A stretch of DNA of 64,000 nucleotides, from positions 1,674,001 to 1,738,000 of the forward strand of contig JAXLQR010000002.1 of NCBI GenBank assembly GCA_046331545.1, in the 5' to 3' direction. The position numbers were made by a program, and so were the translations under genes. Origin of the DNA: JADJVL01 sp046331545. GTDB lineage: Bacteria > Acidobacteriota > Holophagae > Holophagales > Holophagaceae. Positions within the stretch are counted from its first letter, which is position 1, and the number at the start of each line of letters is the position of its first letter. Positions 39,696 through 48,616 of the stretch are shown here, in pieces. A model generated the notes under the pieces. It saw only the letters and a program-made list of their open reading frames with translations, had not been told where the DNA came from and ran no database searches.

Positions 39696-39701
39696 TAGAA
39701 T
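39696..39701 (+). promoter_or_regulatory. Possible -10 element of icmF
   Basis: TAGAAT stands out in a very GC-rich 52-base gap, 35 bases before the icmF ATG. A TTCGGG about 18 bases upstream is a poor match for a -35. It is a weak call based on position and composition only. Confidence 0.25.
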
Positions 39702-39735
39702 CGGGGCTCCGCCCGCCCGGGCCCCCGAGGAAGCC

Positions 39736-42700
39736 ATGTCCACCGCCGCCGCCGACGTGAAGGGCACCCTGGACGCCGACGGCGTCTACGTCCCGAGCCA
39801 CAAGATCCGCTTCGTCACCGCCGCCAGCCTCTTCGACGGCCACGACGCCAGCATCAACATCATGCGGCGCATCCTCCAGGCCAGCGGCGCCGAGGTGATC
39901 CACCTGGGCCACAACCGCAGCGTGAAGGACGTGGTGGACACCGCCCTCCAGGAGGACGCCCAGGGCATCGCGATCTCGAGCTACCAGGGCGGGCACGTGG
40001 AGTACTTCAAGTACATGGTGGACCTGCTGCGGGAGGCCGGCGCCGGCCACGTCCAGGTCTTCGGCGGGGGCGGCGGCGTCATCGTGCCTTCGGAGATCGC
40101 GGAGCTCGAAGCCTACGGCGTGGCGCGGATCTACAGCCCCGAGGACGGCCGCGTGATGGGCCTCCAGGGCATGATCAACGACATGCTCCGGCGCGCGGAC
40201 TTCGATCCGCGGTCGAAGGGGGCGGCCGTTCCGCTGGCCCGGCGCATCACGGAGATCGAGCTCGACGAGACGATGGGCGAGCCTTCCCGGGTCGAGGGGA
40301 GAACCGTCCCCGTGCTGGGCATCACCGGCACGGGCGGGGCGGGCAAGAGCTCGCTCACCGACGAGCTGGTGCGCCGCTTCCTCGTGGACTTCCCCGACAA
40401 GCGCGTCGCCATCCTCAGCGTGGACCCCTCCAAGCGCAGGACCGGCGGCGCCCTCCTCGGCGACCGCATCCGCATGAACGCGATCTTCCATCCGGACCTG
40501 ACGGCGCGGGTCTTCATGCGCAGCCTCGCCACCCGCGCGGCCCACAAGGCCACCTCCCACGCCCTCGCCGCCGCGATCGCCGCGGCCAAGGCGGAGGGCT
40601 TCGACCTGGTCATCGTGGAGACCGCGGGCATCGGCCAGAGCGACAGCTCCATCACGGACCTGGTGGACGTCTCGATGTACGTGATGACGCCGGAATACGG
40701 CGCCGCCACCCAGCTCGAGAAGATCGACATGATCGACTTCGCCGACCTGGTGGTGCTCAACAAGGCCGACAAGCGGGGCGCCGAGGACGCCCTGCGGGAC
40801 GTGCGCAAGCAGTTCCAGCGCGCCCGCAAGCGCTTCGACGTCGACGCGTCCACGATGCCGGTCTACGCCACCATCGCGTCCCAGTTCAACGACCCGGGCA
40901 CCACCCGCGCCTACCGCGCCCTGGTGGAGGCCCTGGCGTCGAAGACCGGCGTGGCCTGGGCGCCGAGGCTGGAGGGGCCGGCCGGCGACTCGGCGAAGCG
41001 CGCCATCATCCCCGGGGAGCGGGTGCGCTACCTCGCCGAGATCGCCGACACGGTGCAGGGCTACAAGCGGTGGGCGGCCAAGCAGGCCGACGCGGCGGAG
41101 ACGGCCTATGCCCTCTACGCCTCGCTCCAGACCCTCGGGGACCCCGTCCCGGCCATGGCCGAGTTCTACGACGCCGCGGCCCTCACCGCCGCCCTCGAGG
41201 GGGAGGACTCGGAAGGCGCCGACCGGGAACACGCCGTGGCCATCCGCCTCCTGCGCCAGCGCTACCAGGAGCACCTGGGGGAGCTGCACGCCGGCTGCCG
41301 CAAGCTCCTGGCGGCCTGGGAGCGCACCGTCCACGCCTTCTCCGACGACGAGAACGTCTACGTGGTGCGAGGCCGGGAGATCCGCACGAAGAACTACACC
41401 ACGACGCTCTCAGGCACGCGCATCCCCAAGGTCGCGCTCCCGAAATCCCGGAGCTGGGGCGAGATCCTCTCGTGGCAGCTCCTGGAGAACATCCCAGGCC
41501 GCTTCCCCTTCACCGCCGGCGTCTTCGAGTACAAGCGCGCGGGCGAGGACCCGACCCGCATGTTCGCCGGGGAGGGCACGCCGGAGCGCACCAACAAGCG
41601 CTTCCACTACGTGAGCAAGGGCCAGCCCGCGGCGCGGCTCAGCACGGCCTTCGACAGCGTGACGCTCTACGGCGAGGACCCCCACGAGCGGCCCGACATC
41701 TATGGCAAGATCGGCAACTCCGGCGTCTCGATCTGCACCCTGGACGACGCCAAGAAGCTCTACTCGGGCTTCGACCTCCTCTGCCCCACCACATCGGTGA
41801 GCATGACCATCAACGGCCCGGCGCCCATGCTGCTGGCCTTCTTCATGAACGCCGCCATCGACCAGAAGGCGGAGGCCTGGCTGGCCGAGCACGGCCGAAT
41901 GGCCGAGGCCCAGGCGGCGATCGATGCGATCTACGCGTCGAAGGGGCTGGCACGACCGCGCTACGCCGGGACGCTTCCGGAAGGCAACACGGGGCTGGGC
42001 CTCGCCCTGCTCGGCGTCACCGCCGACGAGGTGCTGCCCGCCGACGTCTACGCCAAGCTCAAGGCCGAGGCCCTGGCGACGGTGCGGGGCACGGTGCAGG
42101 CGGACATCCTCAAGGAGGACCAGGCCCAGAACACGTGCATCTTCAGCGCCGAGTTCGCGTTGAAGGTGATGGGCGACATCCAGGAGCGCTTCATCGCCGA
42201 CCACGTGCGGAACTTCTACTCCGTCTCCATCAGCGGCTACCACATCGCCGAGGCCGGCGCGAACCCGATCACCCAGCTGGCCTTCACCCTGGCCAACGGC
42301 TTCACCTTCGTCGAGTACTACCTGTCGCGCGGGATGCACATCGACGACTTCGCGCCGAACCTCTCCTTCTTCTTCAGCAATGGCGTCGACGCGGAGTACA
42401 GCGTCATCGGCCGGGTGGCCCGGCGCATCTGGGCCACCGCCCTGCGGGAGAAGTACCACGCCAACGAGCGCAGCCAGAAGCTGAAGTACCACATCCAGAC
42501 GTCGGGGCGCTCCCTCCACGCCCAGGAGATCGACTTCAACGACATCCGCACCACGCTGCAGGCGCTCTACGCCATCTACGACAACTGCAACAGCCTGCAC
42601 ACCAACGCCTATGACGAGGCGATCACCACGCCCACCGAGGAGAGCGTCCGGCGCGCCATGGCCATCCAGCTCATCATCAACCGCGAGCTGGGCCTGGCTC

Positions 42701-43182
42701 GATCGGAGAACCCGCTCCAGGGCGCCTTCATCGTCGAGCAGCTCACGGAGCTGGTGGAGGAGGCCGTGCTCGCCGAGTTCCGCCGCCTCAGCGACCGCGG
42801 CGGCGTGCTGGGCGCCATGGAGACCATGTACCAGCGCGGCAAGATCCAGGAGGAGAGCCTCCACTACGAGCACCTCAAGCACAGCGGCGAGCTGCCCATC
42901 ATCGGCGTGAACACCTTCCTCAACCCGAACCCCGCCGAGCTCGGCGCCACCGAGCTCATCCGCAGCACCGAGGAGGAGAAGCGCCAGCAGATCGAGAACC
43001 TCGCCGCCTTCCACGCCCGCAACGCCGACCGCGCCCCCGCGGCCCTGGCGCGCCTGAAGCAGGTGGCGCGCGAGGACGGCAACCTCTTCGCCGAGCTGCT
43101 GGAGACGGTGAAGTGCTGCAGCCTCGGCCAGATCAGCGCGGCGCTCTACGAGGTGGGCGGGCAGTACCGGAGGAACATGTGA
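39736..43182 (+). CDS. icmF: Fused isobutyryl-CoA mutase IcmF (B12 domain, G-protein chaperone, mutase)
   Basis: 1148-aa single-chain acyl-CoA mutase. N-terminal B12-binding domain (about 20-155) with the DGHDASI base-off motif; central MeaB/MeaI-like GTPase chaperone (about 185-410) with P-loop GTGGAGKSS and NKAD; C-terminal TIM-barrel mutase (about 560-1120). It interconverts isobutyryl- and n-butyryl-CoA, and some relatives act on pivalyl- or isovaleryl-CoA; which one cannot be read with certainty here. This fusion is typical of Acidobacteriota and related lineages. The stop overlaps a GTG-started membrane protein gene that has a GGAGG inside the icmF end. All three modules look intact. 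Confidence 0.95.
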   Translation: MSTAAADVKGTLDADGVYVPSHKIRFVTAASLFDGHDASINIMRRILQASGAEVIHLGHNRSVKDVVDTALQEDAQGIAISSYQGGHVEYFKYMVDLLREAGAGHVQVFGGGGGVIVPSEIAELEAYGVARIYSPEDGRVMGLQGMINDMLRRADFDPRSKGAAVPLARRITEIELDETMGEPSRVEGRTVPVLGITGTGGAGKSSLTDELVRRFLVDFPDKRVAILSVDPSKRRTGGALLGDRIRMNAIFHPDLTARVFMRSLATRAAHKATSHALAAAIAAAKAEGFDLVIVETAGIGQSDSSITDLVDVSMYVMTPEYGAATQLEKIDMIDFADLVVLNKADKRGAEDALRDVRKQFQRARKRFDVDASTMPVYATIASQFNDPGTTRAYRALVEALASKTGVAWAPRLEGPAGDSAKRAIIPGERVRYLAEIADTVQGYKRWAAKQADAAETAYALYASLQTLGDPVPAMAEFYDAAALTAALEGEDSEGADREHAVAIRLLRQRYQEHLGELHAGCRKLLAAWERTVHAFSDDENVYVVRGREIRTKNYTTTLSGTRIPKVALPKSRSWGEILSWQLLENIPGRFPFTAGVFEYKRAGEDPTRMFAGEGTPERTNKRFHYVSKGQPAARLSTAFDSVTLYGEDPHERPDIYGKIGNSGVSICTLDDAKKLYSGFDLLCPTTSVSMTINGPAPMLLAFFMNAAIDQKAEAWLAEHGRMAEAQAAIDAIYASKGLARPRYAGTLPEGNTGLGLALLGVTADEVLPADVYAKLKAEALATVRGTVQADILKEDQAQNTCIFSAEFALKVMGDIQERFIADHVRNFYSVSISGYHIAEAGANPITQLAFTLANGFTFVEYYLSRGMHIDDFAPNLSFFFSNGVDAEYSVIGRVARRIWATALREKYHANERSQKLKYHIQTSGRSLHAQEIDFNDIRTTLQALYAIYDNCNSLHTNAYDEAITTPTEESVRRAMAIQLIINRELGLARSENPLQGAFIVEQLTELVEEAVLAEFRRLSDRGGVLGAMETMYQRGKIQEESLHYEHLKHSGELPIIGVNTFLNPNPAELGATELIRSTEEEKRQQIENLAAFHARNADRAPAALARLKQVAREDGNLFAELLETVKCCSLGQISAALYEVGGQYRRNM

Positions 43183-43982
43183 ACGGAGGCGGTGGCTCGG
43201 CTGAAGTCATCATGCCCCTGGCTCCAGCCGTGGAAACCTGGAAGGCCACTCAAGGGCTCAAGATCCGGCTGGAGACCGCGGTACTCACCTTGTTCGGCTC
43301 GATGACCCTCTGGCCCCAGGCGCTCGGGGAACTGGGCGCGGGTGTTCCTCCTCACCTCTCCGCACGGTGGCTGAGCCTGGCCCTGGGCCTCCTCCTGGTC
43401 ATCCTCGTGTTCAAGACCCTGGCCGCCCTCGACCTCGCTCCGCCTCGGGTGCGGCTCCGCCTCTTCCTGGCCGCTGAACCCCTGCTCGCCGCCTGGTGGG
43501 TGTTGGTCTGCAGCGTCTTCTGCCTTACCCGGGCACGGGCCCCATTCACGTGGCACTCCGGACTGGTCGCCCTCCTGTCGCTGGGCGCCCTGTTCTTGGC
43601 TCTCCGTTCGTCCTACCGCACCTGGCGATCCGTCTCCATGCCACTTTCCTTCGCCGAGCGCCGCCTCGTGGACGACCTGGACTACCGCATCAAGGAGGGC
43701 CAGGGCCTGCTCCAGAGCCCCCGCGTCCTCCTCCTTGGACCCCTCAGCGACGAGCACATACCGCCTTGGCTCTGCTCATTCGACGATGGATTCCTCTATG
43801 TCGATGGCCTGGGCGAGGTCGCCATCCTCCCCCGCGACGGCATGGCCTTCCCGCCGGTCCATCCCGGCCAGACCGGGACTGTCGAGGTGGAAGTCCCCAT
43901 CGCCGGAGGGTCACGCCGCTTCTCCAGGGTGGCGGCCTTCGAGCTCTTGCGCTTCCGTCAAAGGGCCGGCTTGCAGGCTTGA
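43179..43982 (+). CDS. Unknown membrane protein coupled to icmF
   Basis: 267 aa from the GTG that overlaps the icmF stop (GTGA) and has GGAGG 7 bases upstream; the ATG at 43212 is the alternative. Two to four hydrophobic helices are visible (about residues 60-80 LSLALGLLLVILVFKTLAAL, 90-110 LFLAAEPLLAAWWVLVCSVF, 120-135 LVALLSLGALFLAL). A soluble C-terminal part of about 120 residues follows, with alternating strands (SFDDGFLYVDGLGEVAIL). No family is recognised. Codon use looks somewhat less GC-extreme than icmF. The overlap implies co-translation with icmF, but a functional link is unproven. Confidence 0.65.
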   Translation: MNGGGGSAEVIMPLAPAVETWKATQGLKIRLETAVLTLFGSMTLWPQALGELGAGVPPHLSARWLSLALGLLLVILVFKTLAALDLAPPRVRLRLFLAAEPLLAAWWVLVCSVFCLTRARAPFTWHSGLVALLSLGALFLALRSSYRTWRSVSMPLSFAERRLVDDLDYRIKEGQGLLQSPRVLLLGPLSDEHIPPWLCSFDDGFLYVDGLGEVAILPRDGMAFPPVHPGQTGTVEVEVPIAGGSRRFSRVAAFELLRFRQRAGLQA

Positions 43983-44184
43983 TCCGGAAGGCACGGCTTC
44001 TCCTGGGGCGACACTTGGCCTGGCCCGGCAGGTCCGGCCTCGGGCCCTCCCGCCCGTGGACATGCTTCGAAATCTTCGCGGCCCGGACCTGTGGCGTGTC
44101 CTCGCCAGCGCCTTCAGATCGCCCACGCCGTCCAGCGGCGCGGTAACGCCTTCATCCGCGACTCCTGGCCGGCCGTAGGGGAGG

Positions 44185-45657
44185 ATGATCCCCATGCGCC
44201 GCACCCTCCTCCTCTGGCTCGCCGCCGCCCTCGCCCTCGCCTTCGGGCTCCAGCGCCTGGGGGTGGCGCCGGCCCTGATCCTCGCCCTGGTGCTGCTGGT
44301 GCGCCTCGGTCGGGAGGCCCGGACGCCGACGCGGGCCTGGCTGCTCGCGGCCTCGGCCTTCGCCGCCGCCGCCCTGGCCGTGGTGGACAACGCCTACCTC
44401 CACGCGCCCACGGGCCTGCGCCTCGCCATCGATCTCGGGGGCTCGGCGGTGGCGGCCCTGCCCTTCGCCCTGCACCGAGCCCTGCAGCCCCGCCTCCCCG
44501 CGGCCCTCGCCTGGCTGGTCCTGCCTGCCGCCCAGGTGCTCCTGGAAGCCGGCCTCGCCTCCGGTCCCTACGGCTCGTGGGGCGCCCTGGCCTACTCCTT
44601 CCGGGACTGGGGCGCCGTGCTCCAGCTCGCCGCGCTGGGCGGCACCGGCCTCCTGGCCTTCGCCGCCTGCGCCGTCGCCGCCGGGCTCGAGACCGCCTGG
44701 CATCTGGGCCTCCGGGCCCGGGGAGGCCGCGGCGCGCTCGCGGGAGTGGCGGGCGGATGCCTGCTGCTGGGAGGGTGGGGCGCGGTGCGCCTGCGGGGGG
44801 TGGCCGACGGCCCCTTCCTCCCCATCGCCGCCGTGTCGTTGGCGGACCGGGACTACGCCGCCCTGGTGGAAGGGCGGAGCATGCGCGCCCTCGCCCAGGC
44901 GGGTCCGGGTCCCAGGGCCCAGGTCGCGCCGGGCTTCGCGGCGGCCCAGGGCCGGCTGCTGGACCTCAGCCGCCGGGCCCTGGAGGGGGGCGCCCGGGTC
45001 GTGGTCTGGCCCGAGACCGTCCCGACCCTGGAGGAGCAACTCCCCCGCCTCCTCCAGGAGGCCCAGACCCTCGCCGCGTCCCACCGCGCCGGCCTGCTCC
45101 TCACGCCCTGGGTGGTGCGCCGCAGCGCCAGCCATCCCTACGGGGAGAACCTGGCCCTCGCGGTGGACGCGGAGGGCGTCCGGTTCCGCTTCGCGAAGGC
45201 CCACCCCGTCCCCGGAGTGGAACGGAACCTGCGCGCCGGCACCCGGCCGCCGGCGACCTGGGAGAGCCCGGCGGGCCCGGCGATGGCGGCCATCTGCATG
45301 GACCTGGATTTCCCGGCCTACCTCCGCCGCGTGCCTCAGGACCGCTGCCTGCTCTTCGCCCCCGCCGACGACTGGCCAGCGGTGCGCGACGTCCACGCCG
45401 CCATGCACCGGCTGCGGGCCATCGAGCTCGGGGTCTCCCTCGCGCGGGCCGCCAACAACGGCGTCTCCGAGCTGGTGGACGCCCGGGGCCGGGTGCTGGC
45501 GCGGCTGGACAGCCGCGACGGCGGCCTCCTCCTGGGCAGGGTTCCCGCCGGGCGGATCTCCACGATCTATGCGCGGTGGGGACGGTGGGTGGAGGCCGCG
45601 TCGGCCCTCCTGCTCCTGGTGCTCGTCCTCCGGGCTCGAAGGGTGGCCACTCCCTGA
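44185..45657 (+). CDS. Apolipoprotein N-acyltransferase-like protein (Lnt family)
   Basis: About 490 aa. Five or six hydrophobic helices in the first 200 residues are followed by a periplasmic carbon-nitrogen hydrolase domain (about 225-465) and a last helix (WVEAASALLLLVLVL). The nitrilase triad is visible: Glu in VVVWPETVP, Lys in FAKAHPVPG, Cys in AICMDLDFP. Lnt transfers the third acyl chain to lipoproteins. The domain order matches, but the loops around the triad differ from E. coli Lnt (CMDLDFP rather than CYEIxFP), so a related N-acyltransferase is possible. A second ATG lies 9 bases in. 202 gene-free bases precede it. Confidence 0.72.
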   Translation: MIPMRRTLLLWLAAALALAFGLQRLGVAPALILALVLLVRLGREARTPTRAWLLAASAFAAAALAVVDNAYLHAPTGLRLAIDLGGSAVAALPFALHRALQPRLPAALAWLVLPAAQVLLEAGLASGPYGSWGALAYSFRDWGAVLQLAALGGTGLLAFAACAVAAGLETAWHLGLRARGGRGALAGVAGGCLLLGGWGAVRLRGVADGPFLPIAAVSLADRDYAALVEGRSMRALAQAGPGPRAQVAPGFAAAQGRLLDLSRRALEGGARVVVWPETVPTLEEQLPRLLQEAQTLAASHRAGLLLTPWVVRRSASHPYGENLALAVDAEGVRFRFAKAHPVPGVERNLRAGTRPPATWESPAGPAMAAICMDLDFPAYLRRVPQDRCLLFAPADDWPAVRDVHAAMHRLRAIELGVSLARAANNGVSELVDARGRVLARLDSRDGGLLLGRVPAGRISTIYARWGRWVEAASALLLLVLVLRARRVATP

Positions 45658-45769
45658 TCCCGGGGGCTTCGAGCGCGCACCAGGTCGCGGCCCTCTCCCG
45701 CCGGCGGCGCCTGGCCGCCCCGGGAGGGTTCCAGGCCTACACTGGGGCTGCCTTCCCCCGGACTCCCTG

Positions 45770-46234
45770 ATGACGCTTCCCCACACCTTCGGCATCACGC
45801 TTTCCGGCCAGCCCCGCCAGTTCCCCGCCGACCTTCCGGAAACGCCCGTCGCGCTGGTCTTCGGCTTCGCCCACGAGGCCCGCCATGACGTGGCGCGGTG
45901 GAAGCGCGAGCTGGAGGCGCACGCCCTGCCCCACCTGAGCCTGCCCGCCACGGTGGACGACGTGCCGGCCCACGCCCTCGCCGGCATCGCCGAGGCCATG
46001 AAGGCGCACGTGCCCGCGGAGGCCTGGGACGGCATCGTCCAGATCCACCGCGGGGCCGGGACCCTGATGGAGGTGCTCGGCTGGCGGAGGGACCTGCACG
46101 CCAAGGTGCTGGTGACCGACCGCGGCGGCGGCATCCTGGCCTCCCATGGCAGCGGGGCCTTCTGCGACGAGGCCTTCCGGATGGTGGCCCGCGCCCTCAC
46201 CCGCGGTCCCGGCGGCCCGCCGCCGCGGGTCTGA
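45770..46234 (+). CDS. Small conserved-type protein of unknown function, thioredoxin-fold-like
   Basis: 154-aa soluble protein. VALVFGFAHEARHDVARWKREL near residue 25, followed by 'LPHLSLP' and a C-terminal 'KVLVTDRGGGILASHGSG', has the strand-helix order of redoxin-like proteins such as the ATP10 type, but there is no CxxC and only a single Cys (AFCDEAF). I cannot assign a family. The ATG at 45770 follows a 112-base gap after the Lnt-like gene; TACACT at 45737-45742 may be a -10. It ends one base before the convergent ABC permease gene. Confidence 0.6.
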   Translation: MTLPHTFGITLSGQPRQFPADLPETPVALVFGFAHEARHDVARWKRELEAHALPHLSLPATVDDVPAHALAGIAEAMKAHVPAEAWDGIVQIHRGAGTLMEVLGWRRDLHAKVLVTDRGGGILASHGSGAFCDEAFRMVARALTRGPGGPPPRV

Positions 46235-47524
46235 TCAGGCCTCTTCCCAGCGGAAGCGCCACACCGCCAGACCCCCGAAGAGGGCCGCGAAGGCCAGCAG
46301 CACGCCGATGGCGGGCAGCACCTCCACGAAGCCGAGGCCGCGCCAGGTCACGGCGTCGAGGCCGTCGATGGCCCAGCGCACGGGCACCACCAGCGTGGCC
46401 TTCTGCAGCCAGGCCGGGAAGACGAAGGCCGGGATCCAGGCGCCGCCGAGCATCAGCAGCAGCATGGTGGTGAAGATGGAGAGCCCGCGCGTCGCCTCCG
46501 GCGTCCCGCCAAGCGCCGCGATGAGGAGGCCGTAGCCCGCGGTCATCAGGGAAAAGGCCGCGCACACGCCGACGAAGCCCAGGAAGCTGCCGAGGATGCG
46601 CACCCTGAAGGCGAGCATCGCGAAGGCGAAGACCACGGCGAAGACCGACAGGGCGCAGATCGCCGCGCTCAGGCCCCGCGCGCCCAGGAGCGTCGCCTTC
46701 GAGAGGGGCGCCGCCCGCAGGCGCCGCCAGAGGCCCGACTGGCGCAGCATCAGCACGGAGACGCCGGCCTCGATGCCCATGAAGAGGATGAACTGCACGC
46801 TCATGCCGCCGAAGGCGTGGGCGAAGCCGTTGTAGGCCACCGCGTCGCCGCTGGTGACGGCCTTGTCCGCGAAGGCGAAGGGCATGCCCAGGCCGCCGCC
46901 CGCCGCCCCCGTGCCGGACTGCCGCGCCTGGAAACGGTCGAGGCTGCCCAGGAGGTCCTTCAGTACCGCCCGGTCCGCCGCCGGCATGTCCGGGGAAGCC
47001 TCCAGATCCTTCTCCGCCTCCTGTCGCGCCTGCCGGCCCGCCTCGCCGGAGAAGGCTTCGGCGCTCACCACCGCCATGGCGTGCTGGGTGAGCACGCCCT
47101 TCACCATGGCCAGCTCGGCGGCATGGGAGGGATCGTAGAGCACTTCCAGCTCGGGCTTCGCGCCGCCCCGGAAGAAGCCGCGCGCGGCGCCCTCGCCGAA
47201 GCCCTTGGGCACCACCACCGCCACCGTGGACCGCCCCTTGCGCACGTGGGCCTTCGCCTCGTCGAGGACCTCGGCCTTGAGGGCGAGCCCGGGGTCCGCG
47301 GCCAGGGCCGCGAGGAGGCGGCGGGAGATCCCGCTGCCGTCCAGGTCCACCGCCGAGACGGGCACCTTCGCCGCCTCCTTCTTCGAGCCGCCGTCGAAGA
47401 TGAAGCCGAAGAAGGCGCCGATGAGGATGGGCGCGACGAAGCTCATGAGCAGCGCGCGGCGGTCGCTGAAGAAGATGCGGAGGTCCTTGCGGACGAGGGC
47501 GGTGAAGGCCGAGGCGCTGCTCAT
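46235..47524 (-). CDS. ABC-2 type exporter permease
   Basis: 429-aa membrane component. One helix near residues 20-45, a large extracytoplasmic loop (about 50-225), then five helices to the end, including a typical ABC-2 core (SVLMLRQSGLWRRLRAAPLSKATLLGAR). The TGATG overlap with the ATPase gene decides the start: ATG at 47524, although a GTG one codon earlier is also possible. It would pair with the adjacent ATPase to export an unidentified substrate. Nothing links it to the lanthipeptide cluster. Confidence 0.88.
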   Translation of the reverse strand: MSSASAFTALVRKDLRIFFSDRRALLMSFVAPILIGAFFGFIFDGGSKKEAAKVPVSAVDLDGSGISRRLLAALAADPGLALKAEVLDEAKAHVRKGRSTVAVVVPKGFGEGAARGFFRGGAKPELEVLYDPSHAAELAMVKGVLTQHAMAVVSAEAFSGEAGRQARQEAEKDLEASPDMPAADRAVLKDLLGSLDRFQARQSGTGAAGGGLGMPFAFADKAVTSGDAVAYNGFAHAFGGMSVQFILFMGIEAGVSVLMLRQSGLWRRLRAAPLSKATLLGARGLSAAICALSVFAVVFAFAMLAFRVRILGSFLGFVGVCAAFSLMTAGYGLLIAALGGTPEATRGLSIFTTMLLLMLGGAWIPAFVFPAWLQKATLVVPVRWAIDGLDAVTWRGLGFVEVLPAIGVLLAFAALFGGLAVWRFRWEEA

Positions 47525-48456
47525 CACGCATCCCTCAGGGAACGGCCGGTGAGGCCGAGGAAGACGCTCTCCAGGGTGGCGCGCTCGCTGGCGACGTGGC
47601 GCACGGGGAAGCCGTTCGCCGCCAGCCAGGCCAGGGCCGCGGCGGAGCCGGACCCCAGGTCGCGCAGGCCCAGGGCCACCGTCCCGTTCCCGGGCCGGGC
47701 CGTCGCGACGCCTGCAACCCCGCGCAGGCCCGCGGCCGCGGCCTCGACGTCCCCGTCCAGTTCCACCTCCAGCAGGTTCGCGGCGGGCAGCTCGGCGTAG
47801 AGGTCCTTCAGGGTGCCGTCCCGCAGCACCTTCCCGTGGTCCACGATGACCAGCCGGTCGCAGAGCCGCTCCGCCTCCTCCATGTAGTGCGTCGTGTAGA
47901 CCAGGGCGAGGCCGCGGCGCTTGAGGGCCTCCAGGGCCTCGAAGATGGCGTTGCGGCTCTGGGGATCCACGCCCACGGTGGGCTCGTCGAGGATGAGCAG
48001 CTTCGGGTCGTGGAGCAGGGCGGCCGCCAGGTTGAGCCGGCGCTTCATGCCGCCGCTGTAGGACTCCACGCGGTCCTTCGCCCGGTCCGACAGTCCGGCC
48101 ACGTCCAGGGCGGCGTCCACCGCCCGGGCCAGCCCGGGGCCGGAGAGGCCGTAGAGGGCGCCGAAGAGGTGCAGGTTCTCCTTCGCGCTCAGCTTCTCGA
48201 AGAGGGCCAGGTCCTGGGGAACGAAGCCCAGCACGCCCTTGAGCGGGTCCGTGTCGCCGGCGAGGGCCCGGCCCTCCAGGCGCACCTCGCCGCTGTCCGC
48301 CGGCAGCAATCCGGTCACCATGGACACCGTGGTGGTCTTGCCCGCGCCGTTGGGCCCCAGGAGGCCCACGGTCTCCCCCTTGGCCACGGCGAAGGACACG
48401 CCGTCCACCGCCTGCAGCGCGCCGAAGCGCTTCTTCACGTCCCGGACGTCGAGCAT
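47524..48456 (-). CDS. ABC transporter ATP-binding protein (ABC-2 partner)
   Basis: 310 aa from the ATG giving MLDVRDVKKRFG; an ATG 24 bases upstream would add eight residues. Walker A GPNGAGKTTT, Q-loop, signature YSGGMKRRL, Walker B LLILDEPTVG and switch TTHYMEEAE are all present. A C-terminal extension (about 215-310) of the kind found in DrrA/NatA-type ATPases follows. It is coupled to the permease by TGATG. The upstream 160 bases to the serine hydrolase gene have no clear terminator. Confidence 0.92.
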   Translation of the reverse strand: MLDVRDVKKRFGALQAVDGVSFAVAKGETVGLLGPNGAGKTTTVSMVTGLLPADSGEVRLEGRALAGDTDPLKGVLGFVPQDLALFEKLSAKENLHLFGALYGLSGPGLARAVDAALDVAGLSDRAKDRVESYSGGMKRRLNLAAALLHDPKLLILDEPTVGVDPQSRNAIFEALEALKRRGLALVYTTHYMEEAERLCDRLVIVDHGKVLRDGTLKDLYAELPAANLLEVELDGDVEAAAAGLRGVAGVATARPGNGTVALGLRDLGSGSAAALAWLAANGFPVRHVASERATLESVFLGLTGRSLRDA

Positions 48457-48616
48457 GGGCCCTCGCGAAAGGACCAGCATGCCGCCGGGCCGGGGGCCCC
48501 GGAGGAGGGAATCGGCGAACGGGGGGGAAAAGCGGACGAACGGCGTCGGGGCCAATCTCGTCGCAGGGAGCCCTGACGAACCGGCCGAATCGTCGCGGGC
48601 GGTTCCGGAAGGGTCC

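Noticed and set aside
43983..44184. Short coding frame in the 202-base gap before the Lnt-like gene.
   Set aside because: Open frames on both strands but no start context or recognisable sequence; I see no gene here.
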